This document shows, one piece after another, positions 6,277 through 11,309 of a stretch of 11,309 nt of DNA. A program made the position numbers and the translations under genes. The stretch is from CAKZYD01 sp039814715 (lineage in GTDB: Bacteria; Pseudomonadota; Alphaproteobacteria; Sphingomonadales; CAKZYD01). The DNA lies in the NCBI GenBank assembly GCA_039814715.1, contig JBCCAR010000054.1, positions 1 to 11,309 of the forward strand, in the 5' to 3' direction. How positions within the stretch are numbered: position 1 is the first letter of the stretch; the number at the start of each line of letters is the position of its first letter. The notes under the pieces are model-generated. The model was not told the origin of the DNA. It saw only the letters and a program-made list of their open reading frames with translations, and searched no databases.

Positions 6277-7143
6277 ATGAGACACTTTCTTAACACAGCC
6301 AGTATCGCTCTCCTGGCCGCGACTATGCTCGTTTCTAGCGCTGCGCAAGCCGCGCCCTTGTGGCTAGAGCGAAAATTTATTCCAACGCCTGAGTTAGTGG
6401 ATCCTATCTTTGCTCAAAACAGCGATACGAAAACTGTAGATGTCGATCACAGTGCGTTTGATTCGCTGTTAGAGACCTATCTGGTGCCTGAGCCGGGAAC
6501 GGTGTCGCGGGTAAAGTATAGCGATATCACTGCCGCAGACCGCGCAGCCCTGGGCAGCTACATCGCGTCGCTTGAAGCGCAAGACGTAACGAGGCTGACG
6601 CTTGATCAACAAAAGGCCTTTTGGATCAATCTCTACAACGCGGCGACCATTGGCCTGATTGTCGATCAGTATCCAGTTAAGTCGATAAGAAATGTAAAAG
6701 TGGATGGGAAAGGCCCGTGGGACCTTCCGCTCGTGACGGTCAATACTGTCGATTTAACCCTCAGCCAAATCGAAAACCATGTGCTGCGCGCACTGTTTGA
6801 TGATCCGCGTCTTCACTATGCGCTCAACTGTGCTTCTATTGGCTGCCCCAATCTCGCCGCGCGCGCCTATACCGCGGAAACGCTTGAGACCATGCTGGAA
6901 AACGCCGCTATAGCCTATGTAAACGATCCACGCGGCGCTGCCATTGAGAAAAACCGACTTGTGATTTCCAAAATATATGGCTGGTACCGAGAAGATTTTG
7001 GCAATACGGCTGACACCGTCTTAGCGCATTTGCGCCGTTATGCCCGCGGCGACTTGGCGGCAGCATTGGCAAACGTAACAAAAATTAAAAAGCACCGCTA
7101 CGACTGGGCGCTGAATGATGCCGCAAGCCGCCCGGAGGGTTAA
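6277..7143 (+). CDS. Exported DUF547 domain protein
   Basis: A 288-residue protein with a clear signal peptide (residues 1-25, cleavage after SAAQA), so probably periplasmic or lipid-free secreted. The DUF547 domain covers about residues 85-240. FWINLYNA (115-122), LHYALNCASIGCP (179-191) with C185 and C190, and YGWYREDFG (234-242) match the conserved blocks of this family, and YDWALND (275-281) is its usual ending. DUF547 proteins occur widely in bacteria and plants and their molecular function is not established. AAGG stands 8 bases before the ATG. The gene is preceded by the leuA terminator and followed 85 bp later by the DUF3775 gene on the same strand, so it probably has its own promoter. 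No enzymatic claim is justified from the sequence. Confidence 0.9.
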   Translation: MRHFLNTASIALLAATMLVSSAAQAAPLWLERKFIPTPELVDPIFAQNSDTKTVDVDHSAFDSLLETYLVPEPGTVSRVKYSDITAADRAALGSYIASLEAQDVTRLTLDQQKAFWINLYNAATIGLIVDQYPVKSIRNVKVDGKGPWDLPLVTVNTVDLTLSQIENHVLRALFDDPRLHYALNCASIGCPNLAARAYTAETLETMLENAAIAYVNDPRGAAIEKNRLVISKIYGWYREDFGNTADTVLAHLRRYARGDLAAALANVTKIKKHRYDWALNDAASRPEG

Positions 7144-7228
7144 CCGTGCTCTATTTGAGGCAGATCAAGGTCGTTTTTCGCCGAATGTGATTAGATGGTG
7201 CAGTCCTCAAAACAGGAAGGATTGCAAC

Positions 7229-7624
7229 ATGGATCTCACAATTCCCGTTGATAAGCTTAGCTTCATCATCATGAAAGCGCGCGAATATGACGCCAAGGTG
7301 CCTACGGCCAGCCAAAGCCGCGGCCCGGTTGAAGACTATGAAGGGGTTGGCGATGTGCTTGAAGATCGCGGTGATGATTCCACCCGGGCAGAAGTGCACC
7401 ACCTCATCGATGACCTAAATGATGACGAGGCCGTCGAACTTGTGGCCCTAAGCTGGATTGGCCGCGGGACTTATAGTTCTGATGATTGGGCGGAGGCGTG
7501 CAATACGGCCCGAGATGAAAGAGGTAGTCATTCCACGGCTGACTATCTGCTCGGCACACCTTTGATTGCAGACTATTTGGAAGAAGGCTTGGCGGCCTTC
7601 AACAAGCGGGTCGACACTATTTAG
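7229..7624 (+). CDS. DUF3775 domain protein
   Basis: A 131-residue acidic, apparently cytoplasmic protein with no signal peptide or membrane segment. The C-terminal two-thirds matches my memory of DUF3775, a small alphaproteobacterial family of unknown function: a helix with LVALSWIGRG (71-80), an acidic-aromatic stretch YSSDDWAEA (82-90), then YLLGTPLIADYLEEGLAAF (106-124). The N-terminal part begins TIPVDKLSFIIMKAREYDAK, also typical. The start at 7229 is chosen because AGGAAGG stands 8 bases before it. An upstream in-frame ATG at 7115 lies inside the DUF547 gene and would add 38 unconserved-looking residues. Role and partners are unknown; the family assignment is from recall, not from a search. 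Confidence 0.85.
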   Translation: MDLTIPVDKLSFIIMKAREYDAKVPTASQSRGPVEDYEGVGDVLEDRGDDSTRAEVHHLIDDLNDDEAVELVALSWIGRGTYSSDDWAEACNTARDERGSHSTADYLLGTPLIADYLEEGLAAFNKRVDTI

Positions 7625-7668
7625 AGCACGTTTCACCCAATAGCTGAGCATCGAAACAATCAGTTAGA

Positions 7669-7678
7669 CAAGCGCTTG
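7669..7678. promoter_or_regulatory. Possible LacI-family-type operator ahead of the MFS gene
   Basis: CAAGCGCTTG is a perfect 10-bp palindrome with the central AAGCGCTT typical of LacI-family operators, and it is flanked on the right by CA. It lies 58 bp before the preferred MFS start. No LacI-type regulator gene is in the window, and AAGCGCTT also occurs inside leuA, so this is suggestive only. Confidence 0.25.
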
Positions 7679-7736
7679 CATGACGGCGGTTCGGCCCATA
7701 GCGTTCAACACGCTTGAACAGAAGGGCACCACAAGC

Positions 7737-8936
7737 ATGCAAACCAAGACTGGCGTTTTAGTAGCCTGCACCATTGGGAATATGGTGGGCGTGACGCCCA
7801 TGGTTTATACCGTCTTCGGTCTTTTCCTTATTCCCATTTCAACGGAGTTTGACTGGCCTCGGGCCGCTGTGTCTGGGGTATTATTTGTCTTGGCGGTTAT
7901 GGCTGCGATTAGTTTTCCCATTGTTGGCCGCGCGATTGATCGCTATGTCCCGCGCCGCATTCTCCTTCCTGGTATCGCTGCTTTTGCTGCCTCAATCGCG
8001 CTTATCTCACAGGCGGGCGCAAGCTATTGGAAATTCTACTCCCTTTTCGCCATTTTAGGCATCGCCGCCGCCATCCCGAGCCCGGCGATGTACACCAAGG
8101 TTATCGCCGCTTGGTTTGATGCACGGCGCGGCTTTGCCCTTGGCATCGCAGGCGGGGTTGGGAACGGCATTGGCGCTGCCATATCGCCCATCATTGTTGC
8201 GGCCTTCATCGCGCAATTTGGTTGGCGCGGCGGGTTTGTCGGCGTTGGCGCGATCATTGCGACCATAGGCTTGCCCACCTTGCTCCTTTTGCTGCGCGAC
8301 CCACCACGGTTGATCGGTGATCAAGCCGTAAATGCTGAGGGCATGACCCTCCGACACGCTTTGCGTACCCGGGCATTTTGGATGCTTTTGACAGCGATTG
8401 CGCTGGGCGCTGGCTGTATGACAGCTGTCTTTGCCCATGTCGTGCCAATGCTAATGGATCGCGGCATTGCGTCAGAAGACGCTGTGACCGTCCTCGTCAC
8501 GTTTTCCGGCATTACTGCCGCGTGGCAGATCGGAATTGGCATCCTTCTAGACCGGATGCCCAAACCATGGATTGCCGCACCTTTTTATATAGCCGCCATC
8601 GCCGGCCTCATCCTCCTTGAAAGCAGCAATGCACAGCCAACGTTATTGCTGGCTGGTGTGCTGATGGGGCTTGGGCTCGGTACAGAATATGGCGTCTTGC
8701 CGTTTTTGCTGTCGCGCTACTTTGGCGTGGCCCATTACGGCGCCATATCCGGCGTGGCCTACGGGTCCATTGCGCTGGTCCAAGGGATCACGCCATTTCT
8801 AATGGATGTGGATTATGATCTGAACGGCTCCTATCACATCGCCGTTATCGTGATTTGTGTCATGATGCTTTTTGGCGCCGGACTGCTCGCACGCCTCCCT
8901 GCGGTGAACCCAGCACCGCTGGCACTCAAGGCCTAG
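7737..8936 (+). CDS. Major facilitator superfamily transporter
   Basis: A 399-residue inner-membrane protein with about twelve hydrophobic segments in two halves, split by a polar loop at about residues 187-212. The loop between helices 2 and 3 carries GRAIDRYVPRR (64-74), the MFS motif A. AAWFDARRGFALGIAGGVGN (124-143) and the following GIGAAISP are typical of the group holding oxalate/formate-antiporter-like and monocarboxylate permeases, so an organic anion substrate is a fair guess, but it cannot be read from the sequence. The start at 7737 is preferred: GAAGGG stands 10 bases upstream, and residues added by the alternative ATG at 7680 are polar with no good ribosome binding site. A hairpin terminator follows the stop. 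The only upstream regulatory hint is a possible LacI-type palindrome. Confidence 0.88.
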   Translation: MQTKTGVLVACTIGNMVGVTPMVYTVFGLFLIPISTEFDWPRAAVSGVLFVLAVMAAISFPIVGRAIDRYVPRRILLPGIAAFAASIALISQAGASYWKFYSLFAILGIAAAIPSPAMYTKVIAAWFDARRGFALGIAGGVGNGIGAAISPIIVAAFIAQFGWRGGFVGVGAIIATIGLPTLLLLLRDPPRLIGDQAVNAEGMTLRHALRTRAFWMLLTAIALGAGCMTAVFAHVVPMLMDRGIASEDAVTVLVTFSGITAAWQIGIGILLDRMPKPWIAAPFYIAAIAGLILLESSNAQPTLLLAGVLMGLGLGTEYGVLPFLLSRYFGVAHYGAISGVAYGSIALVQGITPFLMDVDYDLNGSYHIAVIVICVMMLFGAGLLARLPAVNPAPLALKA

Positions 8937-8962
8937 CGGGAGGGAGCAGCGACCCTAAGGCC

Positions 8963-8989
8963 GCCGCTGACATATCAGTGGCAAGTTTT
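8963..8989 (+). terminator. Rho-independent terminator of the MFS gene
   Basis: GCCGCTGA (8963-8970) and TCAGTGGC (8975-8982) form an 8-bp stem with one G-T pair and a CATA loop, followed by AAGTTTTAATT. It sits between the convergent genes and its T-run reaches the stop codon of the histidine-rich gene on the other strand. Confidence 0.65.
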
Positions 8990-9458
8990 AATTGCTTTCG
9001 GCGGCTAAGTCCTCTTCCGCTGCTAAAGCCAATCCGCGCACGGCGTCCATTAAGTGGTGGTGGGCATCGCGCATTTCTTCGTGAGCGACACGCTGCGCAG
9101 CGTGTTCCTGCGCGACCATCATCATGTCGTCGCCCTCTAGGACTTTGCCGTGTTCATCGATCATTTCATCGTGCCCGGTCAAAGCGTTCTCGCTTTTGAG
9201 CTGTTTGATAATGGCGCGCAGTATAACCACGGCTTCTTCATGGTCGGCTTCCCAGCGCTCATGGTCTGCATTCCAAGCTGCATGTTCCGCCATGTACGCG
9301 GCGCGCAGCGGCATATGGCCTTTCTTTTTTGTCTTCATCTTTTTTTCAGCTGCAGCTTTTGGTGCTTCGTCCGCGCTACCATGGCCTGTTGCTTGTGCCA
9401 AAGGCGCGGCGGTGGTTGCTAGACCAATGACGATTGCAGTTGTTAGAAAACGTTTCAT
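8988..9458 (-). CDS. Small exported histidine-rich helical protein, function unknown
   Basis: A 156-residue protein that I cannot assign to a family. Residues 1-23 are a signal peptide (cleavage after PLAQA), followed by a lysine-rich stretch (39-47) and a helical, strongly charged region. Its twelve histidines are strikingly ordered: H59/H66/H73, H96/H103 and H119/H126/H133 are each exactly seven apart. The first and third sets sit in related sequences (EHAAWNADHE and EHAAQRVAHE), indicating an internal duplication. Histidines every seven residues would line one face of a helix or coiled coil. With several methionines (DMMM, 111-114) this suggests metal or proton binding in the periplasm, which is inference. 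The ATG at 9458 is chosen over a TTG two codons earlier because GAGGGA stands 7 bases before it. It is convergent with the MFS gene and divergent from the aminotransferase gene. Confidence 0.82.
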   Translation of the reverse strand: MKRFLTTAIVIGLATTAAPLAQATGHGSADEAPKAAAEKKMKTKKKGHMPLRAAYMAEHAAWNADHERWEADHEEAVVILRAIIKQLKSENALTGHDEMIDEHGKVLEGDDMMMVAQEHAAQRVAHEEMRDAHHHLMDAVRGLALAAEEDLAAESN

Positions 9459-9510
9459 ACCCAAATCCCTCGTTCTGGTTTTACGCTAAGCCACGACTGT
9501 CAAAACCGTG

Positions 9511-9523
9511 CGCTGCAAGAAAA
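9511..9523 (+). repeat. 13-bp direct repeat, copy 1
   Basis: CGCTGCAAGAAAA, identical to 9638-9650. Both copies lie in the 204-bp divergent spacer between the histidine-rich gene and the aminotransferase gene. Meaning unknown; it could be a regulator site or the remains of a small duplication. Confidence 0.5.
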
Positions 9524-9606
9524 CGCATGCTCGTAGACAGTTTTATGGCACGCCCCATCGTTGCACCGCCCTCAAGCAAGCTTAAGCGGTGTTTATCGCG
9601 ACGCTT

Positions 9607-9636
9607 TTGACATCGCACGCCCAATATGCGCAGGAT
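9607..9636 (+). promoter_or_regulatory. Candidate promoter of the aminotransferase gene
   Basis: A perfect -35 hexamer TTGACA (9607-9612) is followed after 18 bases by CAGGAT (9631-9636), a weak -10. Transcription would begin about 20 nt before the start codon, leaving room for the AAGGAG site. The second copy of the 13-bp repeat would lie at the start site. Confidence 0.35.
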
Positions 9637-9637
9637 T

Positions 9638-9650
9638 CGCTGCAAGAAAA
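9638..9650 (+). repeat. 13-bp direct repeat, copy 2
   Basis: CGCTGCAAGAAAA, identical to 9511-9523. This copy runs into the AAGGAG ribosome binding site of the aminotransferase gene (9649-9654), so its 3' half may be kept for that reason. Confidence 0.5.
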
Positions 9651-9662
9651 GGAGCGGCTGGT

Positions 9663-11042
9663 ATGACCGATTGGAGCGAAATTGAAGCGTGGGACAGGCA
9701 ATATTATTTGCACAATACGCAGGCCAAGGCAGACCATGTCTTCACCGGCGTTGAAAGCCAAGACGGTAACTACTTCACATTGGCAGACGGCACGCGACTT
9801 CTGGATTTTCAAAGCCAACTCATCTCCGACAGTTTAGGCCATCGCCACCCAGGTATTTACAATGAAATTCATCGGGCCATGGAGCGCTATGGCCATGTCT
9901 TCTTTGGCATGGCGTCTGACTACCGGGCGCGCGCCGCTAAGCTGATTATTGAGGATGTGCTGGGCCAATCGACACCCAAATGGGCGGGCAGGGTGCGTAT
10001 CCTTGCCTCGGGCACGGAGGCCAATGAGAATGCGATTGCCATGGCTAGGCTCTATACCGGCAAGCAAGTGATCTTAACCCAGGCTCACTCGTTTCACGGG
10101 CTGACAGTCGGCGCCAGCATGCTGCGCGGCTATCGCAACAACATGTCTCCGCAGGGCGCCATGGAAACTGTGCGCGATGTGCCGGGCTTTCCAGTCAATG
10201 GCTTCATTCCCATCCCGCCGCCAGAACGACAGGACTGGACAGGTAATCAGACGCTTCCCTCCTTAGACGCCGCCGAAGCCATGATCCGCGCCATTGGCCC
10301 GCAAAACATCGCGGGCATCCTCACCGAGCCCATGTTTGGCGCTGGCGGTCTTGCTGGCCACGACCGCTACCTGCCGGGCATCTATGATCTGTGCAAAAAA
10401 TACGGTCTTTTGTGGATTGATGATGAGGTGCTGTGCGGCTTTGGCCGGCTTGGTGAATGGTTCGGCTACCAGCTCTACCCCGATATCCACCCCGACATCA
10501 TTGCAGCAGGTAAATCCATCAACGCTTCAGCCTTGCCAGCGGGCGCTGTGATCGCGAGCACAGAAATCGCGGAATACTTTGAAAGCGCGCGCTGGTGGAG
10601 CGGCAGCACCTGGGATGGTCACCCCATCATCTGTGCGTCCATCGTCGGCGCTCTTGAAGCCATGCTGAACGAGAATATGCTCGAGACCATCCGCGAACGC
10701 GGCAGTTACCTCAAAGCCAAACTGGATGATCTCTCTGCCCGCCACCCCAGCGTTGGTTTCGTCGGCGGGCATGGCCTGTTTTATGCCGTCGATATCGTCA
10801 ACGGCGATGGGGAGCCCGTCGTCGGAGAAGACCGATGGACAGGCTTTACTGGAGACCTCAGCAAGAGCCCAAATAACGTTATCGGCGCAGAAATGGCAAG
10901 GCGGGGCGTCTTTATGGGCGGCTTCGTCCCCAACACCGTCAAAGTTGGCCCGCCTTTCACCATTACGGAAGCGGAGATCGACATTGCGATGACCGCATTT
11001 GATGAGGCGCTTGGCGTTTCAGATGAGATGTATTGCTGCTGA
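9663..11042 (+). CDS. Class III PLP-dependent aminotransferase
   Basis: A 459-residue cytoplasmic enzyme of the class III (omega) aminotransferase family. SGTEAN (116-121) holds the PLP phosphate loop. HSFHGLTVGAS (142-152) is the usual block after it. DDEVLCGFGRLG (253-264) carries the Asp that contacts the PLP ring nitrogen. K284 in AAGKSINASALPAGAV is the Schiff-base lysine, and GSTWDGHP (314-321) completes the cofactor site from the partner subunit. Family members move an amino group from amines or omega-amino acids such as taurine, beta-alanine or putrescine to pyruvate or 2-oxoglutarate; the substrate here is not readable. The lysine context KSINAS is less common than the usual KGLTSG-type sequence. 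The start at 9663 is firm: AAGGAG ends 8 bases before the ATG. An alternative TTG at 9561 would add 34 residues with no ribosome binding site. Neighbours do not reveal the pathway. Confidence 0.9.
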   Translation: MTDWSEIEAWDRQYYLHNTQAKADHVFTGVESQDGNYFTLADGTRLLDFQSQLISDSLGHRHPGIYNEIHRAMERYGHVFFGMASDYRARAAKLIIEDVLGQSTPKWAGRVRILASGTEANENAIAMARLYTGKQVILTQAHSFHGLTVGASMLRGYRNNMSPQGAMETVRDVPGFPVNGFIPIPPPERQDWTGNQTLPSLDAAEAMIRAIGPQNIAGILTEPMFGAGGLAGHDRYLPGIYDLCKKYGLLWIDDEVLCGFGRLGEWFGYQLYPDIHPDIIAAGKSINASALPAGAVIASTEIAEYFESARWWSGSTWDGHPIICASIVGALEAMLNENMLETIRERGSYLKAKLDDLSARHPSVGFVGGHGLFYAVDIVNGDGEPVVGEDRWTGFTGDLSKSPNNVIGAEMARRGVFMGGFVPNTVKVGPPFTITEAEIDIAMTAFDEALGVSDEMYCC

Positions 11043-11192
11043 GGCGCGTTGTGTCCACATTCAGTCCCAGGTGATACGCTCTTCCAGGGAGGGTGCTGAA
11101 GGCGTTAGAAGCGAAAAAAACCCATGAGCGCACGCTTACCCAAATCGTTGCAAGGCGATGAAAGACCTGGTCAAGGAACACTGCCAGCGAAA
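11043..11192. other. Non-coding stretch after the aminotransferase gene
   Basis: No convincing gene is visible. TTCAG+TCCC (11060-11068) and GGGA...CTGAA (11087-11100) make an imperfect stem that could end the aminotransferase transcript. A run of seven As at 11114-11120 reads as seven Ts on the minus strand, following a small hairpin (AGCG/CGCT near 11126-11135), a possible second terminator for a leftward transcript. Both are weak. Confidence 0.3.
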
Positions 11193-11234
11193 GACTAAAC
11201 CAGTGACCCGCTGGTGGCGGTCAGTGGTTTAGTC
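11193..11234 (-). terminator. Long inverted repeat, probable terminator of a leftward gene
   Basis: Arms of 16 bp, GACTAAACCAGTGACC (11193-11208) and GGTCAGTGGTTTAGTC (11219-11234), pair with one mismatch around a 10-base loop. On the minus strand the hairpin is followed by TTTCGC and begins 6 bp after a TAA codon at 11241-11243, as expected for a terminator of a gene entering from the right edge. It could also work in both directions or be an intergenic repeat. Confidence 0.5.
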
Positions 11235-11240
11235 GCGTCC

Positions 11241-11309
11241 TTAGGGCGTGCGTTTCCCGCGTGTGCGTGGCCCTGAATATGGCAGAGGAGTGCCAGCGAG
11301 CGTGGCGGC
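11241..11309 (-). CDS. Possible C-terminal end of a gene running off the right edge
   Basis: On the minus strand one frame is open from the window edge to TAA at 11241. It encodes 22 residues ending PYSGPRTRGKRTP, a basic tail. It is supported mainly by the strong hairpin just beyond the stop. The other two minus frames are also open over this short stretch, so the frame is uncertain and no product can be named. Confidence 0.25.
   Translation of the reverse strand, partial: AATLAGTPLPYSGPRTRGKRTP

Noticed and set aside
6277..8936. DUF547, DUF3775 and MFS genes as one functional operon or new system.
   Set aside because: They share a strand, but the gaps (85 and 112 bp), separate ribosome binding sites and unrelated predicted locations give no positive evidence for joint function. 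Only conserved neighbourhood in other genomes could show it.
9124..9489. A 121-codon plus-strand frame with hydrophobic segments opposite the histidine-rich gene.
   Set aside because: The minus-strand gene has a good ribosome binding site, a signal peptide and ordered His repeats. The plus-strand frame is its complement, and its Phe/Ser-rich runs mirror Lys/Glu/Ala codons.
1..11309. CRISPR arrays, toxin-antitoxin pairs, phage or transposase genes, or restriction and defence genes.
   Set aside because: No regular spaced repeats and no proteins with such motifs are present; all larger genes fit housekeeping, transport or unknown exported families.

Overview
The window looks like ordinary chromosomal DNA from an alphaproteobacterium. 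The GC content is moderate, genes are closely spaced, and most have good AGGAG-like ribosome binding sites. The gene set fits this group: MetY, a LeuA with a leucine-rich leader peptide, DUF3775 and DUF547 proteins, and a palindromic intergenic repeat with the core CCCGATCAAGTCGG. A marine Hyphomonas- or Maricaulis-like lineage is a guess from overall character, not a demonstrated placement. I see no phage, transposase, CRISPR array, rRNA or complete tRNA.

Layout. Positions 1-202 are intergenic and hold two inverted copies of a REP-like palindrome. A minus-strand two-gene operon follows: an SPFH/slipin membrane protein (645-1628) overlapping an NfeD-like protein (203-652). An 89-bp divergent spacer separates it from metY (1718-3001, O-acetylhomoserine sulfhydrylase), which ends at a T-run terminator. 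Next is a secreted protein of unknown function built from three copies of a CX9CXC...C module (3088-4260). The 321-bp gap after it holds a terminator hairpin and a 30-codon leucine-rich leader peptide (4377-4469). Mutually exclusive stem-loops then run up to the Shine-Dalgarno of leuA (4582-6126), so leuA is probably controlled by attenuation or by a leader-coupled translational switch.

After a terminator come a secreted DUF547 protein (6277-7143), a small DUF3775 protein (7229-7624) and a 12-helix MFS transporter (7737-8936). These share a strand but there is no strong evidence that they act together. Convergent to the transporter is a small exported protein with histidines at exact seven-residue spacing (8988-9458, minus). 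A class III PLP aminotransferase (9663-11042) is read divergently from it. The right edge holds a long inverted repeat that probably terminates a minus-strand gene lying mostly outside the window.

The clearest metabolic theme is amino-acid biosynthesis (methionine and leucine). The most novel items are the triplicated cysteine-module protein, the heptad-histidine protein and the leuA leader region. I did not find convincing evidence of a multi-gene undescribed system.
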